Positions 22,144-32,295 of a DNA stretch of 64,000 bases are shown piece after piece. Positions within the stretch are counted from its first letter, which is position 1. Every line of letters begins with the position of its first letter. The notes below the pieces were generated by a model that searched no databases, had not been told where the DNA came from, and saw only the letters and a program-made list of their open reading frames with translations. The stretch spans positions 14,068,001-14,132,000 of the forward strand of contig NC_003070.9 in NCBI RefSeq assembly GCF_000001735.4, written 5' to 3'. The DNA comes from Arabidopsis thaliana. Lineage: Eukaryota > Streptophyta > Magnoliopsida > Brassicales > Brassicaceae. The position numbers were made by a program, and so were the translations under genes.

Positions 22144-24245
22144 TGAGTATGAGGAGTCAAGCTAGAGACCTAAAACAAGCTCACTTGGGAGGAAGTCCCA
22201 AGCCTTCCTTTGTACATATCTTTCATTTTCCTGGTTGTTTTTGATGCATCTTGTTAGTGTTTTCAGGAGATAAGTATGAAGAGTTGATGGAAATAGATTC
22301 TGGCTTTGAAGGAACAGCAATACACTCGACCACAGAGCAATCAAACTCGACATTGTTCTGGCTTCTTCACACCAGGAAATCACTCGACCACACCCTATAG
22401 AGATCGAATGACGATGTGGTCGAGTATAGCGAATGATGCAGTCACGACTTCTCCAGTCCCGTAGCTTACGCGACCGCGGTGCTGGCCGCAGCAGAAGAAG
22501 AGAGGTCGAGTATCATCAGAGCGGTGCTGGCTGCGACGAAGGAGCAGAGGTCGAGTACCCCCAGGGGGAAGCTGAGACACAACAGGGAGATTCTTCGATG
22601 GCCTGAGAGCAATCACAGGCAGCTATTGACGACCAACTCCGCTCCTTCTTCCACTGAGGTATGCACCTCACTCCACCATTGTAATATACCATCTCTTGTT
22701 TTTATTTTGTCTTTGAGATGTGTTTTGTCCTGAGTACTCTCTTCCAAATTTGGTCACACAGTGGACTGTGTGATTTAAGTTTGGGGGAGGGCTCAGGAAG
22801 TGTGTGTTGCATTGTATATAATCTTGAGTGTGCATTCATCTAAGGCATAGAAAAACCAAAAAAAAAAAAAATTGAAAAATTTCAGAAAATGATTTCACAA
22901 AAATAGAGTGTTCATGTAGTTGCATTTCATTTAGGATCGAGTCTAGAGTGTTTCGTTTAGGATTGTTGCATATGCATAGGGGATAATGATGAGATAGCCT
23001 TGTAAGCATTTTGGTTCACCAGATAAAGCTCAGTGCCCTCGTTGTTAGTTGTTTGATGCGTTGTCATTGAAATTGAAGTAAAAACTGCACCATGCCTAGA
23101 TTCAAGTTCAAACTGATATCATTCCCTATCAATTTGAACTTGAATCTGATTTAGAATTATCATGTCTTGGCATCGAATTTGAACTCATGGATACCCTAAA
23201 ATACTTGGATTTTCTTACTCATTTTAACCACTCTTTATTAGAGCAGTTAACCCATACCCAAACCTGAACTTTCTTTCAAGCCCTATATCACTTGTGAGTG
23301 TTTGTGAGGTCTTATTTCGATTGAGCTTGGTAGAAAGTGTTAATACGTAACGACAGAGATAGTGTCTCATGTAGTTCTAGTTCGCGTTCTTCGGACTGGA
23401 TAGGACTAGGTGGGCGCTTATATCATGGGTTGGGATGTGTTTAAAAGAAAAGAGGGAATTCATTGTTGATGAGGAAAGGGAAAGAATTCTAGGGGAAGTA
23501 AGCTAAAGAAGTTAGAAAAAAAATCTAGTAAAGGTTTTGAGAATGTTAAAGAAAAGAATGAGGTTCTTGTTAGCTAAAGAAGAAGGGTTAAAAGCCTTTG
23601 GTTTTAAAGGAAAAAAAAAAAAAAACAGGAACCTTAGTTGTTAAAGAAATCCAAACCCGCTAGATGTATCAGAGCGTTGAGAAAGCTTCTCCTAGAGTTA
23701 AGAGAAAAGAAAAGAATGATATGAAAAAGAGTTTGAAAGATTCATGAGTGCAAAGGGCAGAGTTAAGTTGGGACAGGAGTTGGGATCACCATTAGAACTT
23801 CATTGTTATACTCTGGGTAGATGGGATCTTATCTCTGTATGCATAACTTGGGACTTACCTTTAGTATTCTACTAAAGCTCAATCATTCTTGAGGGATCCC
23901 CTGTTACTTAAGCCTATTCTGTAAGGGACCATCTTTGTCTCTTGACCTTCACCTTAGCCAAATGAGTTCATTGATGATGCACTGCTTGATTCACGTTCCA
24001 GAACTAATGAATGTTAAAGGGATTGGTAGATTTGAAAGCATGTGTAGGTCGAGTATAAGAGACGGATTGATTGATAACAAGGCATGGTTAACGTTTTTGA
24101 GTAGAATTCAATCATATCGCATCTTAGAACTACCAACTTGGACAATGATTTTATTTGCTCTATCATATGCTTTGGTTCTGAGTCCCCGCCTTCACTCCTC
24201 TCCTTCAACTATGTCTTCTTATTTGCTTGAGGCCAAGCAAAGACT
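22144..24245 (+). other. Element G 3' non-coding region with an internal polypurine tract
   Basis: There is no envelope-like gene. 22320-22560 carries several ACTCGACC/GGTCGAGT motifs. 22479-22733 holds an 84-codon frame with two imperfect repeats of about 40 bp (GCGGTGCTGGCYGC...GGTCGAGTA) and is matched by an 82-codon frame in element C (56838-57086). 22776-22790 is a second polypurine tract. Downstream are an A-run (22856-22870) and a block near 23290-23430 shared with B and C. Short plus-strand frames such as 23935-24273 are not supported. Confidence 0.75.
22776..22790 (+). promoter_or_regulatory. Element G internal polypurine tract
   Basis: AAGTTTGGGGGAGGG closely copies the 3' tract AAGTTTGGGGGAGT at 24246-24259. 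Equivalent tracts lie at 56766-56780 in element C and near 33791-33806 in element B. Confidence 0.65.
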
Positions 24246-24259
24246 AAGTTTGGGGGAGT
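24246..24259 (+). promoter_or_regulatory. Element G 3' polypurine tract
   Basis: AAGTTTGGGGGAGT lies directly before the 3' LTR start TGATATG. It is the priming site for plus-strand DNA synthesis. Confidence 0.9.
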
Positions 24260-26068
24260 TGATATGTCTATAATTTGCATGTTTTCAGTGTCCATTCATC
24301 ATGGTTTTGAGTCCAGTTTCGTATCATTCATCACTGTTTTATATCATTTCTCATCATTCTTGCATACTTTGCATGATTAGGATAGTTTTGCATACATATT
24401 ACATTTCTGAGTTGTTTTCAGGTGATTTGGAGCTGTTTGCAAGCAAATTGGAAGAAACGAGCCAGAACCAGAAGACATACTCGACCCCCAGGTCGAGTGA
24501 CTTTGGAGCCATTCTTCCCACATACTCGACCCCCAGGTCGAGTGACTTTGGAGCCATTCTTCCCATCCACTCGACCACCAGGTCGAGTAACCTCAGCTCA
24601 GGCCACTCGATGACAATACTCGACCCCCTGGTCGAGTATCACTTCGCCACACCATCACCATCACTCGACCATTCGCTCTACCAAGTTACTCGACCCCCTG
24701 GTCGAGTATCAACACTCACCACCATAAGCATCACTCGACCGGACACTCGATCACGTCTTCACAGTCTACTCAAATTCGCACTCAACCAGACAAGCTGAGC
24801 ACAAGGAAGAGAAGAGGAGAAGACAAAGTGTTTGGAAGCGGCCTGGACCTCCATCGGATCACGAAGCCCATCTCGGCCCATTATCTCTCTATGGGCCGAG
24901 CGATTAGGTTATTGGCCCGTCTACTATCATTTTATTTCGTTTTGTATAAATAGATGTCTTAGGGTTCTGTCCTCAGATATCCGGTCGACATTGAGTTTTT
25001 TTGCTTCAGTTTTATTTTCTGTTTTACTCTACTGCGCCGGTTTTGCTTCTGCAACCTGTAATTCGAGATTTTTCCAAGTTATTCAGATTCCGCATTTGAT
25101 TTCATCTGTCATCTTGTTTCTCTACTCTTTATCTCTTTACTTATGCAATATTATCGTTTATCTGCGTTTATGTCTTTGAGCATGTTGTCTGAGTAGTGAC
25201 TTTGAATTCTTAGGGATGGGATAGAGTAGTTGTGGAATCCGTAGTCTGTAGAATGGTTAAGTTTTAGAATTGATTAAATCCCTTTAGGACTAGTTGCGTT
25301 TACTGCTTGTTTCTTTCTGATCAACTGGAATTCGATCTCAAGCATTCGCGCACCCAGAAGGTGTTCGATGGAATGCTTGATCCACTAGTTCCTGAGATAT
25401 GCGTCTCTATCCCAAGGGATTGGCCGTTTAGAGCATTTATTGACTTTATCAGTCTGTTTTTATTGCTTGCATAGTTAGATTCCGTTAATGCGAATTTGTC
25501 TGGGCTAGCTTTGCTTGAGGATTTCTGTCACGGGAGTGAATTGATCTGTTGTTGAACCTGTTGTCTAGGGATAACTTGATTGCGCTTGTTAACCATTCGA
25601 ATAGGCTAGGATACCACTCTACTCGATTACCCCATCCTTAGGAATTTCTCGTCTATCTTATTTCTCTGTTTTATCGTTATCGCTTGATCGTTCTCATTGC
25701 CTGTTTCTTAGTTTTTACAATGACTCGACCAACTTACTCGACCACACCCAGTGTCTGGCAACAGACTGTGCAGTCGAGTAAGATTGTCTTGTTTCCTGTC
25801 TGTTACTCGACCTGTTACTCGACCACATCCTACTTCTGGCATCAGCCTGTTGTGGTCGAGTGATTTTAGTAATTCTGTTATTACTTCTGTTTTCTGCATG
25901 TTCGCTTAGGACTGTTAGAAACCCCAAAACTGTTATTGCTTGGCTTGACTTAGTGACTTCTGATCACATTTCATCTGTTTGCATCACACTCATTTGGATT
26001 GACACCTAAAATACTACAACGACATGATTGGTATTTTAGGATTAATTGACCATAAAAACCTATTATCA
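24260..26068 (+). repeat. Element G 3' LTR
   Basis: 1809 bp, about 98 percent like the 5' LTR by eye. The length difference is a 45-bp tandem duplication (24476-24565) plus two bases near 25530. Confidence 0.95.
24476..24565 (+). repeat. 45-bp tandem duplication in the 3' LTR
   Basis: Two identical 45-bp units, 24476-24520 and 24521-24565, each carry one ACTCGACCCCCAGGTCGAGT hairpin. The 5' LTR has only one unit (14802-14846). Confidence 0.93.
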
Positions 26069-26073
26069 GCTAT

Positions 26074-27450
26074 TACAATGATGGAGGAATTTAGACCTTT
26101 AGTGGCGAATTACTGGGGGGGGGGGGACGCGGAACCAATTCATATGTCCACATCGACGTTTATTAGAAAACTAAAGGCACTAAAACCGGTGATTAGAAAC
26201 TTGACCAAAGATAGTTTGGAAAATTTGGTCAAGAAGGCAAAGGAAGCACATGAGGATCTTTGCATAAAGCAGCAACTGAATCTACAAAATCCTTCAGTTA
26301 GGGCAATGGAGGAGGAAACAAAGGCTTATGATAGGTGGGAAAGGGTGACTTGTCTTGAACAGAAGTTTCTAAAACAGAAATCTAAGTTGCATTGACTTGA
26401 TGTGGGTGACAAAAAAACAAGACATTTCATAGAGCGGTCACTTTAAGGAAAGCGCACAACTCGATTAGGGAAATACAAAGACCAGATGGCTCAGTTACAA
26501 AAAAAGTAGTAGAAATAAAAGAGGAAGCAGAACACTTTTTTAGAGAATTTCTTCAGCTGATTTCACATGACTATGAGGAAATATCCATTAGTGAACTTCA
26601 AGACTTGCTGCCTTATCGATGCTCAGAGGAGGAGAAAACAGAGATGACTAGGTCAGTAACAGAGGAGGAGATTAAACGAGTACTCTTTGCAATGCCAAAA
26701 GATAAGTCGCTAGGACCAGATAGTTATACAATGGAGTTTTATAAATCGACTTGGGATATCATTGGGAAGGAGTTTATTCTTGCGATTAAATCCTTCTTTG
26801 TGAAAGGATTCTTACCAAAGGCAATTAATTCCACCATTCTTGCTCTCATACCAAAGAAGGCAACGACTAATGAGATGAAAGATTATAGGCCAATATCGTG
26901 TTGCAATGTCATATTTAAAGTCATATTAAAAATAATAGCTAATCCCCTGAAGCGAGTGCTACCAAATTTTGTTGTAGGAAACCAATCGGCTTTTGTTCAA
27001 GATAGGCTGCTCATAGAGAATGTGCTGCTCGCGACGGAGTTAGTAAAAGATTATCACAAAGAATCGGTATCGACTGGCTGCGCAATTAAAATAGATATCT
27101 CTAAAGCTTTCGACTCGGTTCAATGGTCTGTTCTCCGTAAGGTACTCGAAGCCATGAAATTTCCATTGTTTTTTATTCATTGGATTATGCTTTGTGTCAC
27201 CACAACCTCTTTTTCGGTTCAAGTCAATGGGGAACTGGTGGGATATTTCAACAGTGTGCGGGGTTTGAGACAGAGATGTTCTCTATCTCTATCTCTGTAT
27301 CTGTTTGTCGTTAGTATGGATGTTCTCTCCAAACTATTGGATAAGGCAGTAGGTTTGAGGAAGTTTGGTTACCATCCAAGATGTAAGAACATTGGTTTAA
27401 CTCACCTTAGTTTTGCAGATAATCTTAAGGTTCTTTCGGATGGTAAAATG
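26074..27450 (+). pseudogene. LINE ORF2, linker and reverse transcriptase (broken)
   Basis: It continues from the endonuclease after the Gypsy insert (MMEEFRPLVANYWG). A run of twelve G lies near 26115-26126. A TGA ends the first frame near 26395; a damaged stretch follows to about 26600. The RT is then open to 27450: MPKDKSLGPDSY, ALIPKK, YRPISCCNVIFKVILKIIAN, QSAFVQDRLLIENVLLA, IDISKAFDSVQW and GLRQRCSLSLS (GLRQGxPLSP normally). The catalytic motif reads LSFADN instead of FADD, removing one metal-binding Asp. The frame is then interrupted by a hAT remnant and continues at 28890. Confidence 0.9.
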
Positions 27451-28881
27451 TAGGGATGTTAAAAAGGGTTTTCCAGCCCAACCCAGCCCTATTTATTTTA
27501 AGCCCAGCCCTAAGTGAGCCCTAACCCTTTTTAATCCCTAAAAAAATTTAAAACAGGGTTGAGCACCTTTTTGGCCTTTTGTAGCCCTTAAGTTTTTTTT
27601 TTTTATTTAAAGAGAAGGGTTTTTCAAACAAAAACAATTATAAGATAATAATACTATTGTTTATTATCAAATGGAAACACTATAACACCACAACATATAA
27701 AACATTGTTTCTTGTCATTTTGCTGAAATGTAAAACATTGTTACCGATATTTGTCCAAAAAAAAACTGAGCAAAAAAAACTTCTCATCATATGTTAGAAT
27801 CTCCAACTCCTGAACTACTTGTCATCTTTGTAGCATCATTATCTTCTTCAGCAAAAAGTTCTTCGATTTCTCCTGCATTTTAATGATACAAGTTAAAATA
27901 AGACAATGATTTATGTAAGTTTTATAACTTCAAATTACAATTTTACCTTCAAGATCTGCATATCCACGAAGCCAATTGCGGGTGCAAATTAATGCTTGCA
28001 CATTTTGGGGAAGAAGACGATTCCTAAAAGGATTTAACACCCGTCCTCCAACGCTGAAAGCAGACTCTGATGCTACTGTTGTGATTGGGATACTAAACAA
28101 ATCAGATGCCATTGAAGCTAAATCAGTATATCTATGTTGATTCTCTTTCCAAAAGCTTAAAATTTCCATGTCAGAGAAAGTCTTCATCTCTAATCTTGGT
28201 TCATCATCCAAATAGATTTCCAAAGTTGACTTGGTACTTTTTGAAGCAGATATGAGACTACTTTCAAGCTCAAAAAGATATTGTAAATACACAAATAGAC
28301 ACACAATTAGTTAAACAAAAACCAGAACTAGTGAAAGATATTCAAATATATTATTATACTTACATCATTCACATCTGCTTCAAGTGGCAATTCATTGAGA
28401 AGCTCGTGTGGAGTAAGTGTGGTTGAAGAGTTCGAAGAACTTGCAGATTTAGTCTGGTATTCTTCATAAAGCGAGATCAAATTATTCCTCACAATATCAA
28501 CCTTTCCGTCGGCCGTGACGGGATCCACTTTGTTATAAACCTAAGTATCTGCAATTAGGGTTGTTGCTACTTCACCAAGCTTCTGTTTCTCTATATATTC
28601 AGATGAAATCTTTCACTCTTATGGTTTCAGAGAAGAAATCAAAGAAGAAGAAATCAAAGAAGAAGAGATTGAAGAAGAAGAGTCGAAGAAGACGCGTTTG
28701 GGAATTGGGAGAAAGAGAAGAAGAAAAAAAGGACAGGGAATAATAAAAGAGTGTAATAGGGCCAACCCTATTTTAGCCCATAACAATTTGAGTATAGCCC
28801 TATCTTAGCCCAAAATCTTTTATTTAATTTTATCAGGGTTAGGGCTTATATTTTTTTTAACGGACTCGATATAAGCCCATA
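27451..28881 (-). mobile_element. Short hAT remnant inserted in the LINE
   Basis: The low end reads TAGGGATGTTAAAAAGGG, like other hAT ends, followed by AGCCC/GGGCT subterminal words that recur at 28750-28860. GTAAAATG (27443-27450) and TTAAAATG (28882-28889) form an 8-bp target duplication with one mismatch, and the LINE frame reads straight through (DGKM to RSIEG). The high-end terminal repeat is not recognisable. At 1.43 kb it is an internally deleted copy that keeps only the transposase C-terminus. Confidence 0.8.
27930..28528 (-). pseudogene. hAT transposase C-terminal remnant
   Basis: Two minus-strand segments are separated by an apparent intron (about 28305-28372). The 28528-28373 part has VNRNN-like RNNLISLYEEYQTKSAS and a Ser/Thr-rich stretch. 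The 28304-27930 part carries the hAT dimerisation domain: [48 protein letters not shown] and [17 protein letters not shown]. The catalytic region and BED finger are missing, so no transposase could be made. It resembles the C-terminal part of the 623-8682 hAT but clearly belongs to a different family, because its terminal and subterminal repeats differ. Confidence 0.85.
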
Positions 28882-28889
28882 TTAAAATG

Positions 28890-29804
28890 CGATCTATAGA
28901 AGGCATTGTGGAAGTGTTTGATGCTTTTGCTAAAAGTTTGGGACTAAGAAATAAGTATGGAAAAATCAACAGTTTATCTTGTAGGAGTGACAGACATTTC
29001 TCAACAAGATATAGCAGATCGATTTCCTTTTGCAGTTGGTACACTCCCGGTGAGATATTTGGGACTTCCTTTGGTCATAAAAGGTCTCTCTTCTACAGAT
29101 TATCGCCCTCTCATGGAACAAATAAAGAAGAAGATTCGTTCTTGGTCGGCACGATATTTGTCTTTGGAGCATATGTAACTTCTGGTTGGGAGCATTTCGT
29201 CTTCCTCGAGCATGCATAAGAGAAATAGATCAGTTGTGTTAAGCGTACTTGTGGTCCGGTGGTGATTTACAAACAACAAAAGCAAAGATCGCATGGGAAG
29301 CTGTGTGTAAACCGAAACAAGAGGGGGGACTTGGGTTTCGGTCTCTTAAAGAAGCGAATGATGTCTATTTCTTGAAATTGATTTGGCTTATCTTATCCCA
29401 CAAGGATTCGCTGTGGGTGAAATGGGTCAGAACTTCCCTCCTCAAACAAGGGTCTCTTTGGGCAGTAATAGATATCACTTGCCTTGGTTCATGGATGTGG
29501 AAAACAATTCTCAAGTATAGAGAAATTCCACGGATTGGCAGGAGATTATACACAACATCGCTAACTATTGGTCGAGAATCGTGTCGAAGGATTCTTAGCT
29601 CGTTGTGTTTTGCAGGCAACGGTACACACCATATGGCGGGAACGAAATGAGCGTAAACACGGCAGTCTCCCAAATCCTGTAGCCCGACTAGTTAAGTGGA
29701 TTGATAAGCACATTCGGAATCATATATCAGCTATTAATATTAGTGGAGACAAAAGATATGATCGAGCTCTCCATTTTTGGTTTCAAACAAGAGAGTTGGG
29801 GTAA
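28890..29804 (+). pseudogene. LINE ORF2 C-terminal part (RT thumb and zf-RVT-like tail), broken
   Basis: Several frames are needed. The first begins RSIEGIVEVFDAFAKSLGL and moves to VRYLGLPLVIKGLSSTDYRP and IKKKIRSWSARYLS, the RT end. Next, 29249-29650 has KAKIAWEAVCKPKQEGGLGF and LWVKWV, the zf-RVT region of plant LINEs, but the finger itself is largely deleted near 29540-29570. The last frame (29568-29804) has TVHTIWRERNERKHG, the usual C-terminal motif, and ends at TAA near 29804. No separate RNase H domain is seen. Confidence 0.85.
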
Positions 29805-29911
29805 AAAGTTGCTTCTTCTTGGTTTTTATGTTCTTCAAAAACGTTGCACAAGTTGTAAACACATATACTTTTCTTTTTTGAAACTAATTTAACTTTATTT
29901 CAAAAAACAAA
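29805..29911 (+). other. LINE 3' tail
   Basis: A short 3' UTR ends in the A-rich CAAAAAACAAAA directly before the target duplication at 29912. There is no coding potential. Confidence 0.8.
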
Positions 29912-30633
29912 AAGAGTAACTCGAGAAGCCGAGAGATCTTATACCTAGACATGCATTCTAAACGAGTTTAATTGTTCACCTTAGTAGATAGGCTGATTCT
30001 TATTACACAGCTATAAACCAGGCTCATCAAATAATAGATCCAACTATAAATACCTATGGCGGTTATATCTATTGTTTGGATTCAAGTTCTAGTTTATTAC
30101 TCTAGAACTAGCATTAAGAACAATTAAATATGAAGAATTCTACAGATAACCTAGCAGGGGGGCGATCTACTAAACCATATGAATCCCTAATGAGAAACCC
30201 TAAACCTAACAAGTGGATTGCTCATACATGATCAAAGAAACACAAATCATAGTCTGAATTGGAAATAAATAGTCAATATATCAAGAGAAAGAGTAAGAAA
30301 GATCTTATCTAAAGGAAGTCTCCACAGGGTTTTGCTCCCAAGACCAAAGAGATAAGGAGAATAGCCTCTCCAACTTAGATCTAAACAATGACCTAAAAAC
30401 TTTACATATGACTTAAAAACGTGATAGGCCTTCTTTAGAAATAAGGGAAAGTTATGAGCCGAATTTAGAAATTTTCAAAACTTCAATAAGTTGCGTCTTC
30501 GAGTTGTCGTCAGGTAATGGTGTCGCTAGACACCTACGCGATTCAGCAGCATAAACCCTTTGTTTTCCTCCAGAATGCTCTATTATCTCCAAATGAATCT
30601 CAAACTTGTAAAGACCTGAAAATACTAGAAAAG
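29912..30633 (-). repeat. Family A LTR, copy b, second piece
   Basis: Continues LTR copy b from the LINE duplication and matches 9290-10000. It breaks off at 30633 within ACTAGAAAAG, where element B begins. Confidence 0.88.
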
Positions 30634-32281
30634 TGATAAGCAGGTTTTTTATGCCTACTTATATGCTGAATGCGTGGTTCAGTTCAATTCCCCTAAAACA
30701 CAAACATGTCGATGCAGCTATAGGGGGTGTCAATCCAGTCCACTGTTATTGCTAGCAATCAAGATGTGTACAGAAACAACTAAGTCAAGCCAGATTATAA
30801 TGATGGTGGATTTCTAGTAACAATCTTAGGTTAGGATTCGAACAAGTAAAAATGAGAACTTAAGAGCCCTACTCGATCATTGGGTCGAGTATAACCAATA
30901 GGCAGAACTAAAATGCAATCAACAGGGGATACAAATAACAGGTAAATAAAAGTGCAATCAACAGGGGATACAAATAAATCTAATAAAAGTTCTAAGGATG
31001 GGTTCATTGATAAGGGCAACTCTAGGGTTCATCAGATGGCTAATAGGTGAAAGGTAGATACCCTTGACGATAGATTCAAAAACCGGGTCAATCCACACTT
31101 GGGACAGAGATCCCCATAACTCTACCACTTCCTAATCTTAACTGTCGTTGATGAAACATAGTAGAGAAGGGTTTAAGAAACAATCTACCAAAGCCAATAA
31201 GCAGACAAGCCAATCTCTTGGTCGAGTCTACAAATCTCTGGAATTTGATGATCAGACATCCATTTGAACGTCTTTTGGACGCTGGACGTCTATGATCGAA
31301 TCTCCACATCAGCCAGCGAAAACTGCATAGGGGCGAAGCAAATCCACAAGGGTTCTAAACTAATCTTAACCACCTAACTAACCTAGAGATTACCCTAATC
31401 TAATCCATCCTCAAGAATCCTAATCACTACTCAAGCAACATTCTCAAGAACACAAACCCAGAAATTACTGAAATCATACCAAAATGTAGATCTAAACAAG
31501 CTAAACAACTTTACTTAAACAACTAAATGCAAAAACGAAATAGATTAAGAGTAATTAAGTTTTGAAGATTCAAGAACACAAAGAAAACCTAAAGATAAAA
31601 GCTAGATCCTTTGGACAAACCCCAAAGTGATCTATTTATAGTAAAATGTTGAAACCCTAGATTCACTAGTAGGCAAGAGACTTGAGGCGGTTTGGGCGAA
31701 TACTCGATCTTGGGGATCGAGTAAAGAGGGTGCTGCAAAGTCTGCGCCTTTGTGTCTATGCTCCGAGTGATCAATTGGTCGAGTAGATGCTTCTTCCTCT
31801 CCTATTTGTATGCTCAAATGTCTAGTTTAGTGGGGAATGAGGAGGATCCGAAGACGCTTTGATAGCTCAACAAGTCTTGTAGTTTGGTCACCCTTGGTCG
31901 AGTAAACGGGTCGAGTAGAGGATCGAGTAGGAGGGGCGAGTATATCAATCTGCTGCTTCATCTAAGGCTGCCTTGATCGAGTAAGAGGGTCAAGTAAACT
32001 GCATCCTCCTCTTTAGCTGCCTCGATCGAGTAGAGAGGTCGAGTAAACTGATGCCTCTTCTCTAGCTGCCTGGATCGAGTGAATGGATCGAGTAGAGTCC
32101 TTTTTAGCCCCTTCTGCACCTGAAAACACACCAAAACATGCAATGCGTATGCGAGATGATCCTAGATGCCTAAGTATGCATAATAAGCTAAAATGATGCA
32201 AAATGATATGATACAATGAGCAAATGCACAGTTAAATGATGATAAACATACACCTAAAATGAGTAAAATACAGTGTTAACA
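30634..32281 (-). repeat. Element B 3' LTR
   Basis: On the minus strand it runs from TGTTAACACTG to GCTTATCA, 1648 bp, and matches 37924-39570 closely. GATCGAGT/GGTCGAGT motifs cluster at 31690-32100. Confidence 0.92.
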
Positions 32282-32295
32282 ACTCTCCCAAACTT
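32282..32295 (-). promoter_or_regulatory. Element B 3' polypurine tract
   Basis: The minus strand reads AAGTTTGGGAGAGT directly before the LTR start. Confidence 0.85.

Larger units (their letters stand above)
14588..26068 (+). mobile_element. Athila-clade Gypsy retrotransposon 'G', complete structure
   Basis: It has a 5' LTR (14588-16349), primer-binding site, gag, protease, RT, RNase H, integrase, a long 3' non-coding part, a polypurine tract and a 3' LTR (24260-26068). A 5-bp target duplication GCTAT flanks it at 14583-14587 and 26069-26073, inside the LINE ORF2. RT and integrase wording (KYRKAIGYSLDDIKGISP, VEVFMDDFSVYG) is Athila-like; no envelope-like gene is visible. Reading both LTRs side by side shows roughly 35 differences, about 2 percent, so insertion is fairly recent, yet the coding part has a small gag deletion, a frameshift at the RT/RNase H junction and two integrase stops. 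Confidence 0.95.
12235..29911 (+). mobile_element. Plant LINE (L1 type) with a Gypsy element and a hAT remnant nested inside
   Basis: The LINE is flanked by a 16-bp target duplication with one mismatch (12219-12234 and 29912-29927), typical of target-primed reverse transcription, and ends in an A-rich tail. After removing the insertions at 14588-26073 and 27451-28889, its parts read in order: ORF1 (12258-13723), endonuclease (13822-14587), reverse transcriptase (26074-27450), and RT C-terminus with zf-RVT-like tail (28890-29804). The reading is continuous across both insertion points. ORF1 opens only with GTG, so the copy may be slightly 5'-truncated or have lost its ATG. Many stops and shifts show it is dead. 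Confidence 0.92.

Noticed and set aside
28561..28743. 60-codon Lys/Ser-rich plus-strand frame
   Set aside because: It is low-complexity AAG/AAA sequence opposite the hAT 5' part.
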